Positions 7,153-15,197 of a stretch of DNA of 32,918 nt are shown one piece after another (the first letter of the stretch is position 1; every line of letters begins with the position of its first letter). The stretch is taken from positions 1 to 32,918 of the forward strand of contig JANWZQ010000178.1 of the NCBI GenBank assembly GCA_025054835.1. Direction: 5' to 3'. The position numbers and the translations under genes are program-made. This DNA is from Chthonomonadaceae bacterium. Its GTDB lineage: Bacteria > Armatimonadota > Chthonomonadetes > Chthonomonadales > Chthonomonadaceae. Below the pieces are notes generated by a model, which searched no databases, was not told the origin of the DNA, and saw only the letters and a list, made by a program, of their open reading frames with translations.

Positions 7153-8934
7153 TCACCTGCCAAATCCGCTGATGATCTGTCGGGTGAGGAAGGGGAAGAT
7201 GGGCCCGAAGGCGCAGTTGTCTTTGCGCGCGAGTTCTTCGGGGGGGCCGGACTCGACGATTTTGCCATCGCAGAGGACGTGGACGATGTTGGATCGCATG
7301 ACGACTTCATCGATATGCGTGATGGAGAGGATGGTCCACGGGTTTTCGGGCGCGAAGATGGCGTCGAGGAGTTTCTGTCGAGTTTGTTCGTCGATGGCGA
7401 TGAAGGATTCGTCGATGATGAGGAGTTTGGGTCGGGCGACGATGGCGCGTGCGATGAGGAGGCGCTGGCGTTGCCCGCGGGAGAGGTTCTGTCCTCCGGC
7501 GACGAGGGTTGTGCGCATGCCTTCGGGCATGGATTCGAGTTCGCGAGTGAACTGTGCGAGTTCGAGGGCCCACCGAACGTCATCTTGAGTGATGTTGGGT
7601 CGGCCGACGGTGACGTTTTCCTCGATGGTGCCCTCGAAGATTTCCTCGGTGTCTCCGACGAGGGAGACGATACGTCGGAGGCTGGCCAGGTCGAGGTCGC
7701 GGACGTCGGTGCCGTTGACTTCGATGGTGCCGTGGCTGGGTTCCTCGATGCCGCAGATGAGCGCGGCGAGGGTGGACTTTCCGGCTCCGCTGACGCCGAC
7801 GAGTCCGGCGCGGTCTCCGGAGCGGATGGTGAGGTCGAGCCCGGTGAGGATCTCATGTCCGGGGATGTAGGAGAAGCGGACGCCGCGGCAGACGACGGTG
7901 GCGCCGGCGCTTCCGGGCTCGAGCAGACGTCCTCCAGTGCGCTCGACGGGCATGTCGGTGACGTGGCCGACTTTGTCGAGGGCGGTGAGAAGGTCGAACA
8001 TCTGTTCGGTTTGCTGGACGAGTTTGTCCATGGCGGCAAGGACGCTGACGACGATGATTTCTGCCGCGACGAGCTGTCCGAGCGTGAGTTCGCGGTTGAT
8101 GACGAGGTAGCCTCCGACGCCGAGGGTTGCGGCGCTGGCGATGGCCTGGAAGAGGTAGCTGCCGGCGGCCTGTCGGAAGATGACGCGGAAGTGTCTGCGT
8201 CGGGCGATGAGGTACTGGACGACGATGCTGTCGGCGCGCGCGATGAGGTAGGCGAGGTGTCCGTTCATTTTGAAGCTGATGTGGCAGCGCGCAAGTTCTT
8301 CGAGCCATGCGGCGACGCGGTATTTCTGTACGGACTCGGCGATGCTGGTGCGCAGCCCGTTCCATCCGAGGCCAAAGAAGATGAAGAGCATGAAGAGGAT
8401 GATGAACAGGTCGAGGCTGAGCAGGAGCGGGCTGTAGAAGGCGAGGAGCACGAGTCCGACGAGGGCCTGCAGGAGCGCGGCGAGCCCGTCGAGGAGCAGT
8501 TTGGCGAGGGTTTTCTGCACGGTGAGGGTGTCGAAGAAGCGGTTGACGAGTTCGGGTGCGTACTCGCCGGAGAGCGCGGCGTTGCGGATACGTGGCAGGC
8601 GTTGTGCGAGCAGGAGTGCGGTGCGCGCGAAGATGCGTTGTTGCAGGTATTCGACGAGCGCAAGTTGCATGAGGCGGAGGGCGCCGGCGAAGAGGAGTCC
8701 GAAGAGGACAATGAGGGTAAGGACGATGAGAGGCTGGAAGAAGATGCCCGCGGCGATGATGTTGACGAGGGCCTGTGCGGCGAGGGGCACGGCGAGTGCG
8801 AGCATGCCGGTGACGATGGTGTAGATGAAGAGTGCGATCAGGTCGTTGCGGTCTTCGTGGAGCAAGCCGAACAGGCGGCTGGTGGGGCTCGGGTGTTCTT
8901 CGGCGTGTTTGTGGTGTGTCAGGTCTCTGGCCAT
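7153..8934 (-). CDS. ABC exporter, fused membrane and ATPase domains (type I secretion)
   Basis: A 593-residue half-transporter with an N-terminal transmembrane domain (about 30-300) and a C-terminal nucleotide-binding domain (about 345-590). There is no C39 peptidase domain in front, so cargo is not expected to be cut by it. Seen: A-loop Y356, Walker A GVSGAGKST (380-388), signature LSRGQ (484-488, one change from LSGGQ), Walker B LLIIDE (504-509), and H-loop H540. The Q-loop region reads SLVGDTEEIFEGT, and I see no glutamine at the usual place. The start at 8934 has a GAAGGAAA Shine-Dalgarno. It is followed by the HlyD-type gene and is divergent from the TolC-like gene, completing a three-part export machine. 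An efflux rather than protein-secretion role cannot be excluded. Confidence 0.93.
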   Translation of the reverse strand: MARDLTHHKHAEEHPSPTSRLFGLLHEDRNDLIALFIYTIVTGMLALAVPLAAQALVNIIAAGIFFQPLIVLTLIVLFGLLFAGALRLMQLALVEYLQQRIFARTALLLAQRLPRIRNAALSGEYAPELVNRFFDTLTVQKTLAKLLLDGLAALLQALVGLVLLAFYSPLLLSLDLFIILFMLFIFFGLGWNGLRTSIAESVQKYRVAAWLEELARCHISFKMNGHLAYLIARADSIVVQYLIARRRHFRVIFRQAAGSYLFQAIASAATLGVGGYLVINRELTLGQLVAAEIIVVSVLAAMDKLVQQTEQMFDLLTALDKVGHVTDMPVERTGGRLLEPGSAGATVVCRGVRFSYIPGHEILTGLDLTIRSGDRAGLVGVSGAGKSTLAALICGIEEPSHGTIEVNGTDVRDLDLASLRRIVSLVGDTEEIFEGTIEENVTVGRPNITQDDVRWALELAQFTRELESMPEGMRTTLVAGGQNLSRGQRQRLLIARAIVARPKLLIIDESFIAIDEQTRQKLLDAIFAPENPWTILSITHIDEVVMRSNIVHVLCDGKIVESGPPEELARKDNCAFGPIFPFLTRQIISGFGR

Positions 8935-9182
8935 GATGACAGTGCGTTTCCTTCACAGGGTCTGGCTGTGGCCGATGTGTTCCGTATTCGGGTTACGTTC
9001 CGGGGCGGGTTCTGTGTTGCAGGGTGCCGCGCGGGGCGGGAAGTTCTACGTAATATTATGTTCTGGCAACGCAACCCTGCCTCTGCGGTGTATCGTATCA
9101 GAGGCGGACGCGCTTTCGAGCGTTCAATCCCTGAGGATCCGGTGGGTGTTCTGTGTACGAGCAACGCGAAGTGCCTCTTTCG

Positions 9183-10601
9183 ATGCGTGTAACCGCGACA
9201 TGTCGGGTGATTGCTGTTCTGTGGTCATTTTTGCCTGCTCTGGCGGCTACAGGACAGCAGGCGCCTGCCACACGAGGGCAGGGACCTCTGACGCTGGAGG
9301 AGGTGTTGAAGCAGGTGGATGCGTACTACCCGAAGTTGCGGGGCGCGGATGCGGAGCGGCAGTCGTTTGCGGCGAAGCGACTTTCCAAGCAGGGTGCGTT
9401 TGATACGGCCGTGTCGTTCAGCACGGATTATCTGGCGTACAACAGTTCGGGGACGTTGAAGACGGGGGCAACGAACGATATTGTGGTGGAGGTGCCGACG
9501 CGGTACGGTCCAAAGTTTTTTGCGGGGGCGCGTTTGAACCTGGGTTCTGTGAAAGCGCCGGATTCGAATACGGGCTCGTTCGGGGAGTATTTGCTGGGTG
9601 TGAAGTTGCCCTTGTTGCGGGGGCTGGGGATCAATGAGAAGGCGGCGCAGGAACAGCAGGCGATACTGGGGGAGCGTGTGGCGGACCAGATATTTGCGGG
9701 CACGCGGCTGGAGGTTCTGTTCAAGGCGGCCACAGTGTACTGGAAGTGGGTGGCGGCGGGCCGGAAGGTGGATCTGGCGCGGGACTTGCTGAAGGTGGCG
9801 CAGGTGCGCGCGGAGGGGATCCGGGAGGAGTTTCGCCAGGGTGCGACGGCCGGGATTGTGGTGGCCGAGGCGGAGCAGGAGGTGGCGCGTCGGGAGGGCA
9901 GTCTGGCGAAGGCGGAGCGGGATTTTCAGGAGGCCGGGTTTGCGCTCTCGCTTTTTCTGTGGGGTCCGGATGGGGCGCGTCGTCCGCAGCCGACGGCGGA
10001 ACGAGTACCGGAGTTGATTTCGGAGCCGAAGGCGTTCACGCCGGAGCAGGTTGCGGAGGGGAAGCGGATTGCGCTGGAGCGGCGTCCGGAGTTGAAGGCG
10101 TTGCGTTTGAGCCGGGAGATCACGCAGGTGGATGAGCGGCTGGCCCGGAACGATCGCTTGCCGACGGTGGACATAGTGTTCAATCCGGGAGCGGATATTG
10201 GCCGGGGGGCGGTTGGCGGGACGTTGAAGGCGGGGCTGGTGTTTGCGATGCCGCTGCAGTTGCGTGAGGCGACGGGGCGGATCAATGAGGCGCGTTTGAA
10301 GATTGAGAAGATCAATCAGGAGGAGCGTCTGACCCGGGAGGCGATCCTGGTGGAGGTGGATGACGCGGTGTCGGCAGTGAATGCGGCGTATCAGCGGTAT
10401 CTGGCGGCGGAGAAGGAGCTGGAGCAGGCGCGGCGCGTGGAGCAGGGAGAGCGGGATCAGCTGGCAGCGGGTCTGAGCACGCTGTTTCTGGTGAACCAGC
10501 GGGAGCGGGCGACGTTCGAGGCAGCGATCCGGGTGATTGAGGCGCAGGTGGAGTATGAGCAGGCAGTGGCGTTGTATCGGGCGGTGACAGGGCAGTTGTA
10601 G
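9183..10601 (+). CDS. TolC-family outer-membrane efflux/secretion protein
   Basis: An outer-membrane channel protein (OEP/TolC family), about 472 residues, expected to form the exit duct for the divergent ABC-HlyD pair. The N-terminus MRVTATCRVIAVLWSF followed by LPALAATG is a Sec signal peptide. The mature part opens with LTLEEVLKQVDAYYPKLRGA, the usual OEP start. Two long helical repeats rich in Ala, Glu, Arg and Gln follow, for example VRAEGIREEFRQGATAGIVV and a C-terminal copy ending EQAVALYRAVTGQL. A GTG at 9153, in frame and behind GGTGGG, is an alternative start, but it would add acidic residues before the signal peptide, so I prefer ATG 9183. It begins a plus-strand series in which the next gene starts about 26 bp after its stop. 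Confidence 0.92.
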   Translation: MRVTATCRVIAVLWSFLPALAATGQQAPATRGQGPLTLEEVLKQVDAYYPKLRGADAERQSFAAKRLSKQGAFDTAVSFSTDYLAYNSSGTLKTGATNDIVVEVPTRYGPKFFAGARLNLGSVKAPDSNTGSFGEYLLGVKLPLLRGLGINEKAAQEQQAILGERVADQIFAGTRLEVLFKAATVYWKWVAAGRKVDLARDLLKVAQVRAEGIREEFRQGATAGIVVAEAEQEVARREGSLAKAERDFQEAGFALSLFLWGPDGARRPQPTAERVPELISEPKAFTPEQVAEGKRIALERRPELKALRLSREITQVDERLARNDRLPTVDIVFNPGADIGRGAVGGTLKAGLVFAMPLQLREATGRINEARLKIEKINQEERLTREAILVEVDDAVSAVNAAYQRYLAAEKELEQARRVEQGERDQLAAGLSTLFLVNQRERATFEAAIRVIEAQVEYEQAVALYRAVTGQL

Positions 10602-10627
10602 TTGTGGTTGCGGTTGTGGTAGGGGAA

Positions 10628-11011
10628 ATGCGGAGGAATGTGGAACCTGAGGGGGCGCGTGAGGGCGTCCCATATTGCATTCTGTGGGATGGGGAATGCG
10701 CGCTGTGCCGTCGTGCGGTGGCATGGGTGCGGCGCCGGGATGTGCACGGGCAGTTCCGGGCGGTGGCGTATCAAGAGGTTCCGGGCGGGGATGACGCCGA
10801 TGCCGTGCGGGTGATCGGGCCGGACGGGGTGGTGCAGGGTGGCCGCGCGGTGTTGCTGATACTGGAGCGGCTCGGATGGGAGTGGCTGGCGCGGGCGCTG
10901 GGGCGCAGGCCGTGGATCGGGTGCGTGGAGTGGGGCTACCGGCTGGTGGCGCGGCACCGGCGCGTGGTGAGCCGTCTGCTGGAGGGGCTCTGCAGGCGGG
11001 GTGTGGTATGA
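10628..11011 (+). CDS. DCC-family thiol-disulfide oxidoreductase (DUF393)
   Basis: A small protein of about 127 residues with the DCC (DUF393) motif near its N-terminus: CILWDGECALCRRAVAWVRR, with a CxxC pair at C24 and C27. Members are thioredoxin-like predicted thiol-disulfide oxidoreductases whose partners are mostly unknown. The middle also fits the family (FRAVAYQEV, then VIGPDGVVQGGRAV). No signal peptide is seen, so it is likely cytoplasmic. The start is uncertain. ATG 10628 has AGGGGA very close upstream; GTG 10604 is also in frame but almost touches the TolC-like stop. The next gene starts within about 16 bp or overlaps. Confidence 0.82.
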   Translation: MRRNVEPEGAREGVPYCILWDGECALCRRAVAWVRRRDVHGQFRAVAYQEVPGGDDADAVRVIGPDGVVQGGRAVLLILERLGWEWLARALGRRPWIGCVEWGYRLVARHRRVVSRLLEGLCRRGVV

Positions 11012-11027
11012 CGGACAGGGGGTACGA

Positions 11028-11753
11028 TTGGGGCTGGAACGTTTGTTCGACAGCACGGGGCTGGATCTGCCTGCGGAGGCGCTGTACACACGGGTCGTCT
11101 TTCCGGAGGCGCCGCCAGATCGGCCGTACGTGTTTGTGAACATGGTGGCGACGGCGGACGGGAAGATCGTGATCGGAGAGGTGGGCGGGTCGGCTTCGGG
11201 TGTCGGGGGGCCAACGGATCAGCTGTTGTTCCGGCGGCTGCAGCAGGTGTGCGATGGAGCGTTGATCGGTAGCGGGACGTTGCGGGCCAGTCCGGTGATC
11301 TATCCGGTGGAGAAGCCGCGTTTTGTGGTGACGCGGTCCGGGCAGGTGCCGCTGGAAAACCGCTTTTTTACCGATGCGCCGGATCGCGCGTTCGTGCTGG
11401 CTCCAGAGGACCTGCCGCAGGAGATGGCGACGCGTCTGGCGGGGCGTCTGCTGTGCTTCGGTCGGGGGGAGGTGGATCTGTGCGCGGCTCTGCGGCATCT
11501 GCGGCAGGAGCGCGGGATCCGTTATCTGCTGTGCGAGGGGGGTGCGGACCTGAACGACCGGTTGTTGCGTGCCGGTCTGGTGGATGAGCTGTTTCTGACG
11601 CTGGCGCCGAAACTGAAGGGGGGGGCGCACCTGCCGACAGTGGTGGACGGGCAGGGGTTTCCGCCCGGGCAGTTCGTGCCGTTGTCGCTGGTTTCGCTGT
11701 ATCGGGACGGGGATGAGGTGTATTTCCGCTATCGTGTTCGAGGCGGGGTATGA
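11028..11753 (+). CDS. RibD C-terminal-type (dihydrofolate-reductase-like) reductase
   Basis: About 241 residues matching the RibD C-terminal reductase domain. In riboflavin synthesis this domain reduces the ribosyl-aminopyrimidine intermediate with NADPH. The N-terminal deaminase domain is absent, so this is a stand-alone reductase; many such proteins have unknown substrates. Seen: PYVFVNMVATADGKIVIG (residues about 33-50), DGALIGSGTLRASP, and LLCEGGADLNDRLLRAGLVD followed by ELFLTLAPKLKGG, the conserved end of the fold. No other riboflavin gene is in the window. The start is uncertain: TTG 11028 has a CAGGGGG Shine-Dalgarno at suitable spacing, while GTG 11001 is in frame and would overlap the DUF393 gene. 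The stop overlaps the next gene's ATG (ATGA at 11750-11753). Confidence 0.85.
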   Translation: MGLERLFDSTGLDLPAEALYTRVVFPEAPPDRPYVFVNMVATADGKIVIGEVGGSASGVGGPTDQLLFRRLQQVCDGALIGSGTLRASPVIYPVEKPRFVVTRSGQVPLENRFFTDAPDRAFVLAPEDLPQEMATRLAGRLLCFGRGEVDLCAALRHLRQERGIRYLLCEGGADLNDRLLRAGLVDELFLTLAPKLKGGAHLPTVVDGQGFPPGQFVPLSLVSLYRDGDEVYFRYRVRGGV

Positions 11754-12781
11754 GGATCGCGATGGTCTCCCGGTACCTGCCGAGCGGGAGCAAGATCGGG
11801 GTCGGGTATCAGGTGCATTTGCTGGCCAATGGTCTGGTGGAGCGAGGCCATCAGGTGACGGTGTTCAGCCAGTGCAGTGCGTGTGCGGATGCGCGTTATG
11901 AGACCGTGACGGTGCCGGTGGGGGCACGTTTGCGGACGTTCCGGTTTGCATGGAACCTGCGGCGGGCGGATTTTTCTGGTTTCGATGTGCTGCACGGGCA
12001 TACGGATGATTACTGGCTGGACACGCGGGGGCGTCCGCCGCATATACGGACGTTGCACGGGGCGTCATGGGCGGAGGCGCGGAACGCTTCGGGGTGGAAG
12101 TTGCGGTTGCGGATGGCGTTGCTGGCGCTGGGGGAGCAGCGCTCGGTGCGGATTGCGGACCGGGTGGTGTGTGTTTCCCGGGATACGTGCCGCTACTTTC
12201 CCGGGGTGACGGGGGTGATCCCGAACGGGGTGGATCTTACGGTGTTCCATCCGGGAGGAGTGCCGGAAGGAGTGCCGACGATCCTGTTTGTGGGCACGTA
12301 CGAACGGCGGAAGCGGGGGAAGCTCTTGATGGAGATATTTGCGCGCGAGGTACTGCCGGCGGTTCCCGAGGCGCAGCTGTGGATGGTCTGTGAGGACGCG
12401 CCGGCGGCTCCACGGGTGAGCCGTTTCTGCCGGGTGCCGACCGCAGAGCTGGCGGAGCTGTATCGTCGGGCGTGGGTGTTCTGTTTGCCGAGCCGTTATG
12501 AGGGGTTCGGTGTGCCGTATGTGGAGGCGATGGCTTCTGGCCTGCCGGTGGTGGCGACGCCCAATCCCGGTGCAGAGGAGGTGCTGGAGGGGGGGCGATA
12601 CGGAGTGATTGCAGGGCCGGAGTTGCTGGGAGCGACGCTGGTTCGGTTGTTGACTTCGCCCGAGGAGCGCTCACGGTGGCGTGCTGCGGGGCTGGAGCGT
12701 GCCCGGCAGTTCGATCGGGAGCGGGTGCTGGACTGTTACGAGCAGTTGTACGCGGAGGTTGTGGCGGCGGCGCGGGGGTGA
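11750..12781 (+). CDS. GT4-family glycosyltransferase
   Basis: A 343-residue retaining glycosyltransferase with the GT-B fold (family GT4), likely cytosolic and acting on a cell-envelope glycan or glycolipid. The N-terminal domain begins MRIAMVSRYLPSGSKIGVGY with an acceptor-site glycine loop. VSRDTCRYFP and VIPNGVDLTVFHP mark the linker. The donor-binding C-terminal domain has ILFVGTYERRKRG and the EX7E motif in SRYEGFGVPYVEAMASGLP. Sugar and acceptor cannot be told. It is translationally coupled to the RibD-C-type gene by an ATGA overlap. A 70-bp gap separates it from the Gfo/Idh/MocA gene. Confidence 0.93.
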   Translation: MRIAMVSRYLPSGSKIGVGYQVHLLANGLVERGHQVTVFSQCSACADARYETVTVPVGARLRTFRFAWNLRRADFSGFDVLHGHTDDYWLDTRGRPPHIRTLHGASWAEARNASGWKLRLRMALLALGEQRSVRIADRVVCVSRDTCRYFPGVTGVIPNGVDLTVFHPGGVPEGVPTILFVGTYERRKRGKLLMEIFAREVLPAVPEAQLWMVCEDAPAAPRVSRFCRVPTAELAELYRRAWVFCLPSRYEGFGVPYVEAMASGLPVVATPNPGAEEVLEGGRYGVIAGPELLGATLVRLLTSPEERSRWRAAGLERARQFDRERVLDCYEQLYAEVVAAARG

Positions 12782-12851
12782 TGATCAGATCCGGGGTGTG
12801 GTGCTCTGGCGACCGTGCTGTGATGATTGTGTGTGAGAGGGAGTTGTGACA

Positions 12852-13997
12852 ATGGACAGAGTCAGGATGGGGGTGATCGGTGTCGGGGGGATGGGTTCCG
12901 GGCACTGTAACATGATGGGGAAGATCCCGGAGGTGGTGCTGACGGCGGTATGCGACGTGGATGCGCCGACGTTGCAGGCGGTTTCGGAGCGGCACGGGGT
13001 GCCGGGCTTTGACCGGCATGAGGCGTTGCTGGACAGTGGTCTGGTGGACGCGGTGCTGATCGCGACGCCGCACTACTTTCATGCGCCGATTGCGCTGGAC
13101 GCGTTCCGCCGGGGGATCCATGTGCTCTCGGAGAAGCCGCTGGCGGTGACGGTTTCGGCGGCGGATCAGATGGTGGCGGCGGCGCGGGAGTCGGGCCGGG
13201 TGTTCGGGGTGATGTTTCAGATGCGTGCGGAGCCGGCAAGTGTGGCGGCGCGCCGGATTGTGGAGGAGGGGCGCCTGGGAGAGATCTATCGGACGCAACT
13301 GGTGATGGGATGGTATCGGAGTCAGGCGTATTATGACTCCGGTGGCTGGCGCGCGACGTGGAGCGGTGAGGGGGGCGGCGTGTTGATCAATCAGGCGCCG
13401 CATGCGCTGGATCTGTTCACATGGCTCGGGGGGCTTCCATGCCGGGTGACGGGGCAGGTGCGGACGCGCCTGCATGATATCGAAGTGGAGGATGAGGCGT
13501 TTGCGTTCCTGGAGTACGCCAACGGGGCGCATGGCTACCTGTACGTGAGCACAACGGAGGTGCCCGGGGTGCAGCGGATTGAGCTGTGCGGGGACCGTGG
13601 GAAGCTGGTACTGGTGGACGGGCAGTTGGCGTTCCATGAGGTGGAGGGATCGATCCGGGCGTTCACGGTGGAGAACACGGAGATGTGGGCCTCTCCGAAG
13701 GCGCATGCAGTGGATGTGGCGTTGCCGGAGCGAGGGGAATTGCGGGACCATGCGGTGATCACGCGCAATTTCGCCCGGGCGATCCTGTACGGGGAGCCGT
13801 TGATTGCGCCGGGTGAGGAGGGCTTGCGTGCCATGGAGTTGATTAACGGGATCATCCTGTCGGGGAAGACGGGGGAGCCGGTGTCGCTGCCGGTGGATCG
13901 GGTGGCGTACGATCGCCTGATTGCGCAGTTGCAGGCGTCTTCCCGGGGGAAGACCCGGGTGCGGGAGCAGCGGGTGACGGACCCGCACTACGTGTGA
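12852..13997 (+). CDS. Gfo/Idh/MocA-family NAD(P)-dependent oxidoreductase
   Basis: A sugar or cyclitol dehydrogenase-type protein, 381 residues. The N-terminal Rossmann domain has VRMGVIGVGGMGSGH (GxGxxG), AVCDVDAPT for the cofactor ribose, and the signature SEKPLAVT with the family lysine. The C-terminal domain has GGWRATWSGEGGGVLINQAP followed by HALDLF, where the His is a usual catalytic residue. Family members oxidise or reduce sugar hydroxyls with NAD(P); the substrate is unknown. ATG 12852 is preferred over GTG 12846 because GAGGGAG lies 8 nt upstream of it. The gene is preceded by a 70-bp gap and followed 3 bp later by dcd. Confidence 0.93.
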   Translation: MDRVRMGVIGVGGMGSGHCNMMGKIPEVVLTAVCDVDAPTLQAVSERHGVPGFDRHEALLDSGLVDAVLIATPHYFHAPIALDAFRRGIHVLSEKPLAVTVSAADQMVAAARESGRVFGVMFQMRAEPASVAARRIVEEGRLGEIYRTQLVMGWYRSQAYYDSGGWRATWSGEGGGVLINQAPHALDLFTWLGGLPCRVTGQVRTRLHDIEVEDEAFAFLEYANGAHGYLYVSTTEVPGVQRIELCGDRGKLVLVDGQLAFHEVEGSIRAFTVENTEMWASPKAHAVDVALPERGELRDHAVITRNFARAILYGEPLIAPGEEGLRAMELINGIILSGKTGEPVSLPVDRVAYDRLIAQLQASSRGKTRVREQRVTDPHYV

Positions 13998-14000
13998 GCG

Positions 14001-15197
14001 ATGGAGCGTGTTCCGGGCGGGGTGTTGCCCTCGCAGTGGATTCGTACAGCGATCCGGGATGGCGTGATCACGGCGTGTGCGCCATTCGGGGCACGGCAGG
14101 TGCAGCCGAACAGCCTGGACCTGCGTCTGGGGGACGTGGGCTATCGGGTGCAGTGCAGTTTTCTGCCGGGCGAGGAGGGCGTGGAGCGGAAGCTGGCGCG
14201 CTTCGGGTGGTATCGGTTCGCGATACCGGAGGAGGGGGCAGTTCTGGAGCGGAATCAGGTGTATCTGTTTCCGCTGTGCGAGCGATTGTGTTTGCCTGCG
14301 GAGGTGTATGCGCGGGGCAATCCGAAGAGTTCGACCGGGCGTCTGGATGTGTTCACGCGTCTGGTGACGGAGTACGGGCGACATTTTGACGATGTACCGT
14401 GCGGGTACCGGGGGGCGCTCTATCTGGAGGTGGTGCCGCGCTCGTTCGCGATCCGGGTGCGTCCGGGGGACTCGCTGTCGCAGATCCGTTTTCAGACGGG
14501 CGCGCCGCAGCTGGATCGCGCGGAGACGTTGCGTCTGCTGGACGCGGATGCGATTTTGCTGGGTCCAGATCTGCAGGTGTTGCGCTCGCGGGATGTGACG
14601 GTAGCGTCGGGGCTGGTGCTGTCGGTGAGTTTGCCCCGCAGGGGGGGGACAGTGGGCTTTGTGGCGCGGAAGAATACAGCCCCGATTGATCTGCGCGCGG
14701 TGGGGCAGGCGCGGATCCGGCACTACTGGGATCGGATTCACGGGGATAACAAGCCGGTGATTCTGGAGCCGGATGAGTTCTACATTTTTGCTTCACGGGA
14801 GCTGGTGCGGTTGCCGCCGCAGTACTGCGCGGAGATGGTGGCATTTGACGCGAGCAGCGGGGAATTGCGCACGCACTATGCCGGGTTCTTCGACTCGGGC
14901 TTCGGGTATGCAGCGGGGCGCGCGCCGGAGCAGAGCGCGGCGGCAGTGGTGCTGGAGGTGCGGAGCCGGGATGTGCCGTTTTTGATTGAGGACGGGCAGC
15001 CGTTGTTCCGGGTGCATCTATTGCGGTGTGTGGAGCCCCCGGACATTCTGTACGGGGCGGATCTGGGGTCCAATTACCAGTCGCAACGTTTGCGACTTGG
15101 CAAGCAGTTCACGCAGGTTGTAGAGGATGAGGAGGAAGGGCCGGGGCAACCGCGGCTGGACTTCGCTACGAGTGTACAGGAGGAGTGTGCAGAATGA
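14001..15197 (+). CDS. dcd: 2'-deoxycytidine 5'-triphosphate deaminase, long two-half form
   Basis: A dCTP deaminase of the long type, 398 residues, about twice the roughly 190-residue E. coli Dcd. The reaction is dCTP to dUTP plus ammonia, feeding dTTP synthesis. The first half has QPNSLDLRLG (35-44), NPKSSTGRLDVFTR (107-120) and YRGALYLEVV with a Glu (E143) in the position of the catalytic glutamate. The second half repeats the fold, with AGFFDSGFGYAAG and VVLEVRSRDVPFLIEDGQ, so it is an internal duplication or fusion of two trimeric dUTPase-like units. A Glu/Asp-rich tail ends the protein. It starts 3 bp after the Gfo/Idh/MocA stop and overlaps the zinc-ribbon gene by ATGA (15194-15197). 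Confidence 0.9.
   Translation: MERVPGGVLPSQWIRTAIRDGVITACAPFGARQVQPNSLDLRLGDVGYRVQCSFLPGEEGVERKLARFGWYRFAIPEEGAVLERNQVYLFPLCERLCLPAEVYARGNPKSSTGRLDVFTRLVTEYGRHFDDVPCGYRGALYLEVVPRSFAIRVRPGDSLSQIRFQTGAPQLDRAETLRLLDADAILLGPDLQVLRSRDVTVASGLVLSVSLPRRGGTVGFVARKNTAPIDLRAVGQARIRHYWDRIHGDNKPVILEPDEFYIFASRELVRLPPQYCAEMVAFDASSGELRTHYAGFFDSGFGYAAGRAPEQSAAAVVLEVRSRDVPFLIEDGQPLFRVHLLRCVEPPDILYGADLGSNYQSQRLRLGKQFTQVVEDEEEGPGQPRLDFATSVQEECAE

Noticed and set aside
9051-9060. AT-rich TAATATTATG in the gap between the divergent ABC and TolC-like genes as a promoter
   Set aside because: No -35 box lies 16-19 bp away on either strand.
5368-9192. Very long open frames on the plus strand opposite the HlyD and ABC genes (584 and 685 codons), rich in Gly, Glu, Asp, Val
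   Set aside because: They lie antisense to genes with full family motifs, have low-complexity acidic composition typical of the opposite strand of GC-rich genes, and have no domain.
9225-11630. Long minus-strand open frame (801 codons) opposite the TolC-like, DUF393 and RibD-C genes
   Set aside because: It crosses three real genes, is Arg/Gln/Pro-rich and has no ribosome site or known fold.
12237-14741. Long minus-strand open frame (834 codons) opposite the GT4, Gfo/Idh/MocA and dcd genes
   Set aside because: Arg/Pro/His/Leu-rich sequence without motifs, fully covered by well-supported plus-strand genes.
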